Notes: generated by a model not told the origin, from the letters alone. DNA of 64,000 bases from Megaustenia siamemsis (GCA_032433765.1 JAVIAB010000102.1:8685521-8749520); one strand, 5' to 3'; shown: positions 1-11,087, counted from the first letter of the stretch. Program-made: numbers and translations.

Positions 1-870
1 GTGTTATTCATCTAGATACTACTGCTGTTGACTGGTTTGTATTAGGTAAAGAAGCTGTTCACGCGATGAAGCTGTGTTTACAGAATGTGTTCAAATTATC
101 CAGCACAGGCCTCACGATATTCTGAGACTTGTCTCTTACTATTTTCGAAAAACCTCTGCATCTATCGGTCGCCTGAAGTATTGTCTAAATCTGCAATGTC
201 TTTTCCTGTATAAATGTTACCGTCTTTTGTCATTCTCGCAGTGGTGCATATAGTCTTGTCTATAGTGTTGTATCAATGGAATAATTGGACTTTCCTCAGT
301 CTACTATATTGAGTGCATTCTTGAAATATGCGTCCCGCTGTCTGGGACGCCTGTCCACATGTACATGTAGTTGAGGTACTAATCTTGAATTTTGTAGACA
401 CGTGACATTGGAGTCAATTGTGTCCTGTTCTAATGCGTATAATGATAACTTGTTCCCATCTATTCATATAATGAAATGCATCCTGATTTGGAGCATTTGA
501 TCTGATTAATTTGATTATCTGTATCTTATGATGGTATGTAACCAGCGCATCTAGTTGTGTGCCTGTTGCAACTTCTTTTGAACGCTGATCTGCTCTCTAG
601 TTTCCTGGTATTCCATAGTGAGATGAGATCCACTGCAGGGAATTTCTGTGGTGTTTGTAGAGTTCAGTCAATAAAGTTTGCAGATGTAGCAACTTTCTGG
701 ACTGCAGTGCCTGGAGCACTGATCTTGCATCTGTCAAAAACTCTACAGGCTGCGGGCTAAGATTACTGTTCAGCAGTTTTTCTATTGCCAACTTTATAGC
801 TTGCATTTCTGCATCGTAATTGTGATAATATTTCAATGTTGCTATCTTTTCCATATCCTAGTGTTAATTT
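1..870 (-). mobile_element. LINE 3' fragment with RNase H domain, copy 1 (I/Jockey-like)
   Basis: On the minus strand, 854 down to 597 encodes an RNase H-like segment: the catalytic Glu context (DAEMQAIKLAIEKLL), then an FLTDARSVLQAL block with the next Asp, then a WISSHYGIPGN block like the His/Asn-containing end of RNase H in I, R1 and Jockey-group LINEs. Below 597 the frame is broken, but a Cys-rich tail (CTCGQASQTAG) typical of the end of such ORF2 proteins can be read around 340-370. The 5' part (endonuclease, RT) is absent. It is cut by the window edge and matches the copy beginning at 1517. It cannot be active. The clade name is inferred from the presence of RNase H. Confidence 0.7.
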
Positions 871-1516
871 TTGGGTACTCTATGTAGAACCCTGCTCCCC
901 TTTCTTTTCTATATATTGATAGAGTCACCGCACAGAGCCATTATAAACACCCTATATAACACTTGTTACTACATGTTTGATAAACTATTCAGAACTTGAT
1001 TCTCAATTAAAAAATAAAAAAGAATTACTGTCTGTCCATTTTAATGCTTGAGATGTAATTGTCTATCGCTATTTTCTTAACAGGATTTTAAGCTGCTTTC
1101 ATTTTCATGATAAACGTATATATTTAGAAATTAAAGGTTGTCTTGCCTTTTTTAAAAAGGAAGCAACTCCTGTTAAATTAATAGTCTAGCGTCGATATAT
1201 TGTAATTGTAAATTGTCAAAAGTTTTATTCATATGCATATTGTTTCCCAGAAAAATATTTTCTGATCAAATATGCACGGTGTTTGAAAATTTCTATAAGA
1301 AATTGCAAATCCTAAAGTATCAAATTTTAAAAAATGTACCTTTCCTTAATTTGTGGTTGCAAATATTAATTAATTATAATTTCTCTCAAAATTAAAAGTT
1401 ATCATTCCTTTACTAAAGGCAAAGTCAACTTCTGTTTTAAATAAGAAAACAAGGCTGTATAAAGTCCGGTGCAGTGAACACATTTTTGAAATTACGTGAA
1501 ATTTTATATAAAATTT

Positions 1517-2394
1517 GTGTTATTTATCTAGATACTACTGCTGTTGACTGGTTTGTATTAGGTAAGAAGCTGTTCACGCGATGAAGCTGTGTTTGCAGAA
1601 TGTGATCAAATTATCCAGCACAGGCCTCACGATATTCTGAGACTTGTCTCTTACTATTTTCGAAAAACCTCTGCATCTATCGGTCGCCTGAAGTATTGTC
1701 TATATCTGCAATGTCTTTTCCTGTATAAATGTTACCGTCTTTTGTCATTCTCGCAGTGGTGCATATAGTCTTGTCTATAGTTTTGTATCAATGGAATATG
1801 TGAACTTTCCTCAGTCTACTATATTGAGTGCATTCTTGAAATATGCGTCCCGCTGTCTGGGCGCCTGTCCACATGTACATGTAGTTGAGGTACTAATCTT
1901 GAATTTTGTAGACACGTGACATTGGAGTCAATTGTGTCCTGTTCTAATGCGTATAATGATAACTTGTTCCCATCTAGTCATATAATGAAATGCATCCTGA
2001 TTTGGAGCTTTTGATCTGATTAATTTGATTATCTGTATCTTATGATGGTATGTAACCAGCGCATCTAGTTGTGTGCCTGTTTCAACTTCTTATGAACGCT
2101 GATCTGCTCTCTAGTTTTCTGGTATTTCATAGTGAGATGGGATCCACTGCAGGGAATTTCTGTGGTGTTTGTAGAGTTCAGTCAATAAAGTTTGCAGATG
2201 TAGCAACTTTCTGGACTGCAGTGCCTGGAGCACTGATCTTGCATCTGTCAAAAACTCTACAGGCTGCGGACTGTTCAGCAGTTTTTCTATTGCCAACTTT
2301 ATAGCTTGCATTTCTGCATCGTAATTGTGATAATATTTCCCTGTTGCTATCTTTTCCATATCCTAGTGTTAATTTTTGGGTACTCTATGTAGAA
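1517..2394 (-). mobile_element. LINE 3' fragment with RNase H domain, copy 2
   Basis: This is the same RNase H-containing fragment as at the left edge. The minus strand from 2359 to 2111 reads DAEMQAIKLAIEKLL, TDARSVLQALQSRK and LQWIPSHYEIPEN. It lacks three codons (near SNL) relative to copy 1. Identity to copy 1 is very high, and homology continues into the flanking blocks, so this copy arose by local duplication and not by its own transposition. It ends exactly where the 1.55-kb insertion begins. Confidence 0.7.
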
Positions 2395-2483
2395 AGGGAA
2401 TAATAGAACAAATAAGTATGTGTTAGCACTCGGAAAAATTAACAGACAAACAACAACAGAAAAAAACGAATATATATATAATA

Positions 2484-3773
2484 CAGTAAAGTCTCGATTA
2501 TGCGGTACTCAATAATCCGGAATTCTCAATTTAACGGACTTTTTTTTTTTTTAATTATTATAGGGAGAAAGCTTGAATCATGTTTTGTTCAGTTAAATTA
2601 AATGCCTTTATCCGGAAATCGAAAACGCTACAACACGGTTTGTGCGCTGCGCTTACTTCTACAGGCTCTATCATTACACAATATTGCGTTTACAATAGTG
2701 TATTTACAGTAATATACTTCAAATAGGAGCGAACATATTTTATTCAATCCAGACATTGTGTCTCCAAATATTCCAAGTAAAAGCGACAGACAGTCTATAT
2801 CTTCACTTTTTCCCCGACTAAATGTTTTTGTCGGGAAATCTTAGTCGTGCCAAAAACACTTATCTACATGATTTTACAAATTTGCTTAATTTTCTCATAG
2901 CCTGCTTTAGATCTAAAGTTGGTCATGAATTTGTCAAAATATGGCGTTTGACAGTCTGACCGAACATTAGAAGCAGACGTATTGTTTGTGAAAATTGAAG
3001 AGCCCATAACTTTGATGATTATAAATCAAAGGTTGAGCAGCCGGCGTGCAGTGACATAGAGATGGTGAGAAGAAAGGGGGAGGGGTTCAAAAATTACCGA
3101 CTGGAAATTCAAAAAGAGTAAGATACAGAGTTTGACGTTAGTTTGTCTCAGACATTTGTGCAAGCTGAAATTCGTTCCATCAGTATAAATTATACATGAT
3201 ATGCTATAAACGCATGTGTGCATACTTTTTAACGGAATACATTTTTGTGTTAAATAATGGCCTCTGCGAGTGCAAACCACACCTCAATTTCCCGCAACGG
3301 TAAACGCAAGCGAACTGTATTGACACTGAACCAGAAGATTGAAATCGCTAGTAGACTTGAAAAGGCGTTAATCGCAACGTTTTGATGACTGAATTTGGCA
3401 TAGCCTCTTCAACATTATATGACATACGAAATCAAAAAGATGAGTTGTTTAAGTTTGCGTCGGAGTCTGAAAGCAGCAACAATATACACCAGAGACGAAG
3501 TATGAAACGGCCAAAATTTGAAAAACTCGACGACGTCCTTTATGTGTGGTTTTTAGAAAGAAGAAGAAAAGGAATGCCAATATCAGGACCCATGTTGATA
3601 GAGAAAGCTAGTGAATGTCACACGAATTTAAATATTTCTGAGCATTGAAATTTTTCAATCATGTTTTTTTCATAAATTTTGAGTTTGGTTTTCTTACTCT
3701 CGATTATCCAGAAAAATTCAATTATCCAGAATGGGTTCTTCCCCGAGCATTCCGGATAATCGAGACTTTACTG
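2484..3773 (+). mobile_element. pogo/Tigger-type DNA transposon, internally deleted
   Basis: Terminal inverted repeats begin CAGTAAAGTCTCGATTAT at 2484 and end with the complement at 3773, flanked by TA on both sides (2482-2483 and 3774-3775). This is the TA target duplication expected for the pogo branch of the Tc1/mariner superfamily. At 1,290 bp it is shorter than an autonomous Tigger. Only the N-terminal DNA-binding part of the transposase is present, with no DDE domain, so it must depend on a related transposase supplied elsewhere. It lies wholly inside the 76-bp inverted-repeat insertion. Confidence 0.8.
3257..3648 (+). pseudogene. Tigger/jerky-like transposase, N-terminal CENP-B-type DNA-binding fragment
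   Basis: An ATG at 3257 opens a frame reading a basic stretch (NGKRKRTVLTLNQKIEIA) typical of the first helix-turn-helix of pogo transposases. The frame is broken near 3375. A second frame from 3382 reads FGIASSTLYDIRNQKDELFKFA and then LYVWFLERRRKGMPISGPML, the hallmark of the second CENP-B HTH domain. It stops at 3648 about 120 bp before the right TIR. The catalytic DDE domain is missing altogether. The family assignment is well supported by the motifs and TIRs; the product would bind DNA at most. Confidence 0.75.
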
Positions 3774-4180
3774 TATATATTTTTGAGATACTTGCATTAA
3801 TAGGAAAGTATATTGTTCTTCGTTTTTTTCTGTTGTTGTTTGTCTGTTAATTTTTCCGAGTGCTAACACATACTTATTTGTTCTATTATTCCCTATTATC
3901 GCCTCGGAAGTTCCCCATATAATAATATTTATGTATTATTATTTGTTACTCTATGTAGAACCCTGCTCCCCCTTTCTTTTCTATATATTGATAGAGTCAC
4001 CGCACAGAGCCATTATAAACACCCTATATAACACTTGTTACTACAAGTTTGATAAACTATTCAGAACTTGATTCTCAATTAAAAAATAAAAAAGAATTAC
4101 TGTCTGTCCATTTTAATGCTTCAGATGTAATTGTCTATCGCTATTTTCTTAACAGGATTTTAAAGCTGCTTTCATTTTCA

Positions 4181-4479
4181 TATTAGCATTATTAACTGTT
4201 TCTTTCTAAATAGTAGGACTTTTAATTATTTCTCTTTTCATACTAAGATTTTAAACTTCATTTTTCTTCATGCTAGTATTTTAAATTGTCTCTTTGGTCA
4301 TTCCAGGATTTTCAAAATGTTAACTTTTGATGCTAGAAATATAAACTCTCTCAACTCTCTTAACTCCTACACTTTAATCTCTATCTATTAATGCTAGAAA
4401 TTTAAATGCCTATCTCCCATTCTCTTTCTTCTATCTATATCGTAATCTTTAATATATATAACTGCATTTCTCTTTTTCG

Positions 4480-4540
<61 letters not shown>

Positions 4541-4962
4541 TGTTAGACTTTTAACTGCCTTTCTTCCTCCCCAGTGACATGAATTATGTGCAATTGTCTA
4601 TCTCCAACTCCTCTCCCTTTTTCTGCTACAATTTTGAAATTTCAACTGCATAGTATTTTCCTAGTTTTTTTTTTTTTTTTAATTAGCTCTCTCTCTCTCT
4701 CTCTCTTACATTATCTCTTTCAGACTCTACAGTCAAGTGATGAGACGGCATCAGCTAATGTTTACAAATTAACTTCTTTGGACCATTGAACGATAACAAT
4801 GTTTAGAAACGGTAAACAGTTGAATATCAGCTAAGAAATGTAATAATTCTTTGAAGAATATATATTTAAATATTGCATAATATTTACAGGCATGGTTCGT
4901 TCTAATATATCAAACTTAAATGCAAAAAAGTGTTCTACCGTTGAATTGTTGATGAAAATGTT
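4181..4962. repeat. Degenerate ~40-bp repeats with (TC)n microsatellite
   Basis: This segment is absent from the first unit of the 1.5-kb duplication. It contains loosely repeated blocks built on atgctagnattttaaact followed by pyrimidine runs. A long (CT)n tract lies at 4488-4537 and a second, shorter one near 4687-4706. The block resembles 7375-7540, which has the same consensus. No coding potential is seen. Confidence 0.6.
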
Positions 4963-5375
4963 AATATAAACGTATATGCTTTAGAAATTAAAGGTTATCT
5001 TGCCTTTTTTTTATAAGGGAAGCAACTCCTGTTAAATTAATAGTCTAACGTCGATATATTGTAATTGTAAATTGTCAAAAGTTTTATTCATATGCATATT
5101 GTTTCCCAGAAAATAATTTTCTTATAAAATATGCACGGTCTTTGAAAATTTCTATAAGAAATTGCAAATCCTAAAGTATCAAATTTTAAAAAATGTACCT
5201 TTCCTTAATTTGTGGTTGCAAATATTAATTAATTATAATTTCTCTCAAAAATTAAAAGTTATCATTCCTTTACTAAAGGCAAAGTCAACTTCTGTTTTAA
5301 ATAAGAAAACAAGGCTGTATAAAGTCCGATGCAGTGAATGCATTTTTGAAATTACGTGAAATTTATATAAAATTT

Positions 5376-6540
5376 GTGTTATTCATCTGAATACTACTGC
5401 TGTTGACTGGTTTGTATTAGATAAAGAAGCTGTTCTCGCGATGAAGCTGTGCTTACAGCATGTGATCAAATTATCCAGCACAGGCCTCACGATATTCTGA
5501 GACTTGTCTCTTACTATTTTCGAAAAACCTCTGCATCTATCGGTCGCCTGAAGTATTGTCTATATCTGCAATGTCTTTTCCTGTATAAATGTTACCGTCT
5601 TTTGTCATTCTTGCAGTGGTGCATATAGTCTTGTCTATAGTGTTGTATCAATGGAATATGTGGACTTTCCTCAGTCTACTATATTCAGTGCATTCTTGAA
5701 ATATGCGTTCCGCTGTCTGGGTTGCCTGCCCACATGTACATGTAGTTGAGGTACCGATCCTGAATTTGGTAGACACGTGACATTGGAGTCAATTGTGTTC
5801 TGTTCTAATGCGTATAATGATAACTTGTTCCCATCTATTCATATTATGAAAAGTATCCTGATTTGGGGCATGTTGTCTCATGATTAAATTGATTATCTAT
5901 TTCTTATGATGGTATGTAACCGGTACATCTGGTTGTGTCACTGTTTCACCTTCATTTGTCAGCTGATCTGCTTTCTCGTTTCCTGGTATTCTACAGTGAG
6001 GTGGGATCCACTGCTGGCAATCATGTGGTGTTTGTAGAGTTCACTCAATAAGGTCTGCAGATGTGGCAATTTTCTGGATTGCAGTGCCTGGAGTACTGAT
6101 CTTGCATCTGCCAAAACACTACAGGCTGTGAGCTAAGATTACTGTTCAGCAGTTTTTCTATTGCCAACTTTATTGCTTCGATTTCTGCTTCGTAATTGTG
6201 ACGATATTTCCCTGTTGCTATTGTATCCATATCACTAGGGTTATTTGGGTATTCTATGTATGCACCTGCTCACCCATTCTCTACTGCATTCTGTACTGAC
6301 CCATCTGTGTACACACGAATCCATAGGTCTTGTGGGTTTTCTTCATCCAAGAAACTGAGAGTTATTGTTTTACGTTGCAGGTTATTCTGTTCATCCTTGC
6401 CAGGTATTCCTTTCACTTCTGCCCGTGTTTGTTTTGACAATCCTGATTCCTCTGTTAAGGGAGTTTGTTCTAGTATGGGCAGTAGAGGGTTAACAACTCT
6501 TGGTATGCCTGGTGTTTGTCTACAAAAACCTTCTGGATAA
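5376..6540 (-). mobile_element. LINE 3' fragment with RNase H domain, copy 3 (longest, diverged)
   Basis: Read on the minus strand from 6540, this copy contains more of ORF2 than the other two. A linker is followed by WIRVYTDGS (first catalytic Asp of RNase H), the N-G-WAGAYIEYPNNP strand, and YEAEIEAIKLAIEKLL (catalytic Glu). It then frameshifts near 6080 and decays through the Cys-rich tail to about 5380. It is clearly more diverged than copies 1 and 2 and represents the third start of the local repeat. It encodes no RT and is inactive. Confidence 0.7.
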
Positions 6541-7180
6541 TGACCGGTGATGTTTGTTGTCTCTGGGTGACGATTTCTGCCTTCAGGTCATTATCTGTCT
6601 TCAGAATATTCGATAAACATTTCTTTTCAGCTCACCCCCACAGATAATAATTAGGCGGGGTTGGGTCTGGTGAACGAGCAGGTCAGATCACAAATGAAAT
6701 AATGCGATTTGCAAAACGCTTTCCTAATAAGTAAGTGATGTTGTTGCGGCTGTGTGTGCTATTGCCCCATCCTGCCAAAACCGAGCTTCTTTAATTTCCC
6801 GCTCTGTAAGGTGGGCTATGAATGATTCCAGCATTAAAGTCCGGTAATGTTCTGCGTTGATTTTTGCATTGAAAAAAAATGTTTCCCAATTATCCGCTTA
6901 CGACTTTCTGAACGTAAAGCGGTACTTGATGTAATTCATGCGGGTGTTTTTTTTTTTACTGCTCTACGTACGGTTGTTCTAACTTATTGACGCACCTGGA
7001 GAGATGAAACCGTGCCTCATCAGTGAAGAGTGTCACGTCAAGAACTTCATCACCTTGTTCAGAGATAAGGTTCTGAAACCACATGCAGTAGTTCAATCTG
7101 GATTCACAATCTCTTGCATGCAATTAAGACGATTCAATTAATCTGTAAGGACGATAGTGCAGCTAACACTTCAGAAGGAA
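6530..7180 (-). pseudogene. Decayed Tc1/mariner transposase fragment
   Basis: The minus strand is colinear with the mariner element at 21.06-22.42 kb, covering about the region equivalent to 21325-21965. A degenerate FWQDGAIAHTA (second catalytic Asp) is visible around 6755-6785, and the region for the third Asp follows near 6670-6690. Stops and frameshifts are frequent, including a 12-T run around 6947-6958. No terminal repeats are visible on either side, and the left side abuts the RNase H LINE fragment. It is an old, dead relative of the better-preserved copy. Confidence 0.65.
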
Positions 7181-7425
7181 AAATTTAAAAAAATAATAAA
7201 TGGTATGTAAGAAGCTTTACGTGATAAGTGGACGACACAGACTAAACAACGTTTCGGCCCAATAGGCCTTCATCAGGAACAAAGAAAAAAAAACACACAC
7301 AAAACTAATAACGAAACAACCAAAACAAAAACAATCGAAATGTGTTAAAGAAAACAAAATTAACTATCCTGTCAATCAACTATCTATATCTTAATGTCTA
7401 ATATATTAAACTGCATCTCTTTTTT

Positions 7426-7469
<44 letters not shown>

Positions 7470-7540
7470 TGTTATGATTTTAAACTGCCTCTCTCTCTCT
7501 CTTAATGTTACGATTTTAAACTACCTCTCTCCCTCTCCCG
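7181..7540. other. No gene: low-complexity and (TC)n sequence
   Basis: The segment includes an acgtttcggcccaatag / ccttcatcagg motif near 7241-7277, an A-rich stretch to 7350, and then (CT)n at 7429-7466. The same ttaatgtta-gattttaaactgcctctc repeats seen at 4.2-4.5 kb follow. I see no coding region. Confidence 0.5.
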
Positions 7541-8260
7541 TGACATGAATTTCGCGTGCCCACGCGATGAGATAGTGCTGCAGTGCCACTGGCTCTTGAG
7601 TTTAGTAGAACGGTAACAGGCCTCGGCCTTGCCTTGGTACGGGGTCTATGATTTGTCTGTTTTCAAGTAAAAATTTGCCACAAGCTGGACCGCTGTCGAA
7701 TCGAGTATCTCACGGAAGTAGTGGGCTGACTTCATTTGTTGGACAGCGACTATTGTTGTGGCAAGATCATTAATCTTAAGTCCACGGTTTTGTCGCGGAC
7801 ACATAGAGTTATGCTGCATGTGACGAACGTTACAGTGATTCAGGTGTGCCCATTATCAGCTGCATGCCTTTTGTACAGAGTTCAGCGCGTTCAATATTAC
7901 ACAGTTTTCTATGCATCAAGTAGCACACCATTTTGAGAGAAGAACTCAGCGTGTTCTATGGAAAAGTATGAACGATCGAGATGGACATTTTGTTGGTTGC
8001 TGGCTGAGCAGATATGGAGGTCCCCAGACTGTAGTGAAGCCATTCCGTTCTAAAGTCAAAGCTACGGCACAGCTGCTTGTTTCAATCTTAAAGTGGCATT
8101 TTAATTCCAACATTGAAGCGTTTGCAGCTTTAATAGATGAAGATGACATGAGTCTACAACATTTTGCCCGTTCAAAAATGTATATTTTATGGGAGTGTTT
8201 CAAATTGTCACACACACACACACGCACACACACATACACACACATATATAAGTGAAGCTT
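7541..8260 (+). other. Unassigned sequence with a 114-codon open frame
   Basis: GC content is higher here than in the surroundings. One frame on the + strand is open from 7911 to 8255. It contains a plausible globular stretch (KWHFNSNIEAFAALIDED) but ends in a CA-dinucleotide tract (about 8208-8246) that is translated as His-Thr repeats. I do not recognise the protein, and the terminal repeat argues against a functional C-terminus. It could be an exon, a fragment of an unrecognised element, or chance. Confidence 0.2.
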
Positions 8261-8293
8261 CTAGTAAAGCTAGGAAGTAAAAGTTACGGTTCA

Positions 8294-8606
8294 CTTCCCT
8301 GCCTTGCTAGGCATGTGGAATATGGTGTTAGTGACCATATGTTTCCATGACAAGGCAAATTGTTTAATGAGGTGGTCGGTATCACTCCAGGCCGTCTATA
8401 CTTCCCTGCCTTGCTAGGCATGTGTGGAATATGGTGTTAGTGACCATATGTTTCCATGACAAGGCAAATTGTTTAGTGAGGTGGTCGGTATCACTCCAGG
8501 CCGTCTACACTCCCCTGCCTTGCTAGGCATGTGTGGAATATGGTGTTAGTGACCATATGTTTCCATGACAAGGCAAATTGTTTAGTGAGGTGGTCGGTAT
8601 CATTTC
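8294..8606. repeat. ~110-bp tandem repeat, three copies, containing SINE-tail sequence
   Basis: Copies start near 8294, 8401 and 8511. Each contains ccctgccttgctaggcatg, then ggaatatggtgttagtgacc, then a cagg-ccgtct end (absent in the last copy). The middle block is identical to the reverse complement of the tail of the tRNA-derived SINE at 54961-55155, so the unit appears to include SINE-tail sequence in minus orientation. Confidence 0.75.
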
Positions 8607-8619
8607 ACTGGGAAACATA

Positions 8620-9095
8620 TGGAAATCCAAAGAAATTAGGCTAAATACAAAAATAAAAATTGTCAACTCAAATGTTAAGTCGGTCCTTTTATATGGCTGT
8701 GAAACATGGAGAATAACAAAATTGACAATCACGATGTACAGACTTTCATTAATGGATGCTTGCGCAGAATAAAGGGATGGAAATGGCAGGACAAAGTCAC
8801 TAACGTGGAATTATGGAAATGTACCGGTCAAATACCAGTGGATAAAGAGATACAGCGAAGACGATGGTGATGATAGGACACACACTACGGAAGCCAACTG
8901 AGAGTATTACACAACAGGCCCTTTTTGGAATCCCCAGGGAAAAGACAAAGAGGAAGACCAAGGAATTCTTGGAGAAGACAGATCGAAGCAGAGATGAAGA
9001 TGATGGGGAAGACATGGAATGATCTTAAAAGAATTGCAAAAAACAGAACGACTTGGAAAGTGTTTGTTGAAGACCTATGCTCCACTGGGAGCTAA
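8620..9095 (+). pseudogene. LINE ORF2 C-terminal fragment (RTE/CR1-like)
   Basis: The + strand reads KIKIVNSNVKSVLLYGCETW, a strongly conserved block after the RT palm in many metazoan LINEs. Across frameshifts the expected downstream order follows: a basic region near 8850-8900, the TESITQQALF equivalent near 8900, and a terminal NRTTWKVFVEDLC-like block near 9040-9085. It ends near 9095. There is no RT core, so it is 5'-truncated and dead. It differs in sequence from the other LINE C-termini in this window. Confidence 0.7.
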
Positions 9096-9440
9096 AAGGT
9101 AGAAGAAGAAGAATCAACTTGAATGTACAAAAGACAAAGGATATGCATTTCTCAAAATAGAGAAATAGCAAATCAACTAAAATATCAGTGACAATGTGTT
9201 GTGAGGATCTGTCTGGAAACTATCTTTATGGTATTTTCCCATTATTGGATTCTGCCGGGAGCTGCATCCACTCCTGCTGCAGACATTCTCTATCAATCTT
9301 CTGTTGCATACTTTGAGAGACGGTGACCAAGACTGTGTGATCCACATTCTGTGTAACCAACCCTGTTATCTCCGCCGTTGCTGCTTCTATCTCCGTTCTC
9401 ACGCTGGACACCGCAATGCTACACTTGCCAGATTTCCTGG
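9096..9440. other. No confident gene
   Basis: About 340 bp between two LINE fragments. The minus strand is open from 9444 to 9226 (72 codons, Gln/Glu rich, helix-like), but nothing is recognisable in it. The right end merges into the Tx1-like 3' end. Confidence 0.3.
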
Positions 9441-9915
9441 CCACTTTCTCACAGACTACACCAGCACCTTCTCAAAACTTCACAATGCACACATCGCTCC
9501 CAAAGGTAAGTCACATACAGACTCATATACAGCATGACACCCACAACAGAAAGAGAAGCGCACATATCAGGACAGACAGCCAAGTGCCAACTTTGCAGAC
9601 GAAACATACAAGAAACGGAAGATCACATATTCTACGAATGCAACACAATCATACCATCAAGAACGGCGTTACAACTTACACTAGAAACACACAGAAGGTA
9701 GACATATACAGATCTATCATGCTCAACACACTGTCAAAAACATCACAAGAGTCCTACAAAAGCGCTACTTCTAATATCCGAATATACAAATTTAGTGTGG
9801 ACCTGTAGAAATGCTGACGTTTTCCAATTCAAAACGTTTAATGCCAACCTGTTTGTACAGTTTTATAATCAAAAATCACTGTCCATCTTTAAAACAGCAT
9901 AATTTAATTTGTGAG
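9430..9915 (+). pseudogene. Tx1/L1-like ORF2 C-terminus and 3' end (copy F)
   Basis: The + strand reads LTDYTSTFSKLHNAHIAPK near 9450-9505. After a frame change it reads CQLCRRNIQETEDHIFYEC around 9581-9637, a C-x2-C-x9-H-x4-C knuckle like the one that closes ORF2 in L1-group LINEs. A short tail (IYRSIMLNTLSKTSQESYK) follows, then a 3' UTR-like stretch ending in (GAAT)n near 9916-9931. The rest of the element is missing. The same C-terminus recurs in five other places in the window, which makes the reading firm. Confidence 0.7.
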
Positions 9916-10035
9916 AATGAATGAATGAATTTCCAATATTCATTTAGAAAGACACATCTTTCAAGTCTTTCCTTTCCCTTGTTTGCTACATTTGTTGGTG
10001 ACAGACGGAAGGCGCCAGGCGTCGGGCAATTTTGC

Positions 10036-10433
10036 TTTACAGACGCCGACGAGACGTCACACCTCCCAAAATAAACTGTGACGTCACACCTCCCAAAATA
10101 AACTGTGACGTCACACCTCCCAAATAAACTGTGACGTCACACCTCCCAAAATAAACTGTGACGTCACACCTCCAAAAATAAACTGTGACGTCACACCTCC
10201 CCAAAAAAAAAACTGTGACTTCACACCTCCCAAAATAAACTGTGACGTCACACCTCCCAAAATAAACTGAGACGTCACACCTCCCAAAATAAACTGTGAC
10301 GTCACACCTCCCAAAATAAACTGTGACGTCACACCTCCCAAAATAAACTGTGACGTCACACCTCCCAAAATAAACTGTGACGTCACACCTCCCAAAATAA
10401 ACTGTGACGTCACACCTCCCAAAATAAACTCAA
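10036..10433. repeat. 27-bp minisatellite, 14 units, most with a TGACGTCA palindrome
   Basis: The unit is roughly cacctcccaaaataaactg plus tgacgt. Fourteen units can be counted. Eleven contain the perfect 8-bp palindrome TGACGTCA, the consensus cAMP response element bound by CREB/ATF; the first and ninth have gagacgtca and the seventh gtgacttca. The minus strand is open across the array (SQFILGGVT repeated) because 27 is a multiple of three. One isolated TGACGTCA lies nearby at 10544-10551. Any regulatory role is untested. Confidence 0.85.
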
Positions 10434-10439
10434 TACTCA

Positions 10440-11087
10440 AATATGTCACACCCCTCCCCCCTCCCTCCTTAAATAAACTGAGATGTGGGGTTGCTTTTGT
10501 CTTCATTGTCGCCTCTGGTAACTCCTGGAAGTCCTTGGTCGTGTGACGTCATATCTTATTGACCTCTTAATTACATCCAAAATATATGTAACATCTTTCA
10601 CCCCCATTATTGAATCATATAAATTATTAAACTATTTTTATGTGCTGTGATGATTGAATTTGAAAATGAAATAAAGATTATTATTTTTAAAAAAAACATA
10701 ATGTGCTACATAAATCTAAAAATCACATACGTTTACACACACAAAAGTGAAGCCGTACAGGCGTGATATTTGTGTGACAGCTTTACACATTTAAGTCTGT
10801 TAAAATCACCGATGTTTACACAAACACGAGCATCTATAAGTATCGCTTTTTGTTGTAAACTAGTGGGACAATTTATCCACTCCCAGATAAAAGTTGAAAG
10901 CTGGAGAGCTAGATTGGGATTTTCTCACTTTCATACCACGCATACACATAGACGGACACATACATGAAAGAAACCTGACATTTGTTGTGTGTGTGGTATA
11001 CGGTTTACAGCAAGTTTTAATTTTCAAAAGCATGTGAGAACACACTCGTGAGACGATTATTATGTCGTACAGTGCGTTGGGGCGCTT
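10440..11087. other. No gene recognised
   Basis: A C-rich stretch (10448-10465) is followed by AT-rich sequence with an aataaa-like tract near 10670. No frame of interest spans it. It lies between the CRE-containing minisatellite and the 101-bp array. Confidence 0.4.

Larger units (their letters stand above)
2395..3946. mobile_element. Unclassified 1.55-kb insertion with 76-bp inverted repeats and 14-bp target duplication
   Basis: The insert is flanked by identical 14-bp direct repeats (tactctatgtagaa at 2381-2394 and 3947-3960). The uninterrupted site is visible at 876-889 in the neighbouring duplicate. Inside it, 2395-2470 and 3819-3894 are near-perfect inverted repeats of 76 bp. About 50 bp of AT-rich sequence follows the right inverted repeat before the duplication. 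Between the inverted repeats sits a complete pogo/Tigger-type element. A 14-bp duplication is unusual for a simple TIR transposon, so the outer carrier may be a foldback-type element or a retroposed sequence. I cannot assign a family. Confidence 0.65.
1..5375. repeat. Tandem duplication of a 1,516-bp segment, second unit enlarged by insertions
   Basis: The sequence at position 1 restarts at 1517 and again at 5376. Unit 1 runs 1-1516: LINE fragment, then a block at 890-1108, then a block at 1109-1516. Unit 2 has the same order: LINE 1517-2394, second block 3961-4180, third block 4963-5375. It also carries a 1,552-bp insertion (2395-3946) with a 14-bp direct repeat, and about 780 bp more between 4181 and 4962. 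The arithmetic closes: 1516+1566+777 equals the 3,859-bp spacing. The non-LINE blocks show no gene; a short conserved stretch around 1240-1500 is repeated near 5100-5375. Confidence 0.85.

Noticed and set aside
2395..3946. Treating the 76-bp inverted repeats as the TIRs of the pogo-type element
   Set aside because: The pogo element has its own TIRs (CAGTAAAGTCTCG) with flanking TA inside the larger inverted repeats, so two nested structures are needed.
7210..7280. Hammerhead-ribozyme-like core on the minus strand (CTGATGA, GGCC stem, GAAAC)
   Set aside because: There is an extra A between CTGATGA and the stem II helix, and stem I bases next to the core do not pair (C opposite C). The motif probably reflects a common repeat end, not a ribozyme.
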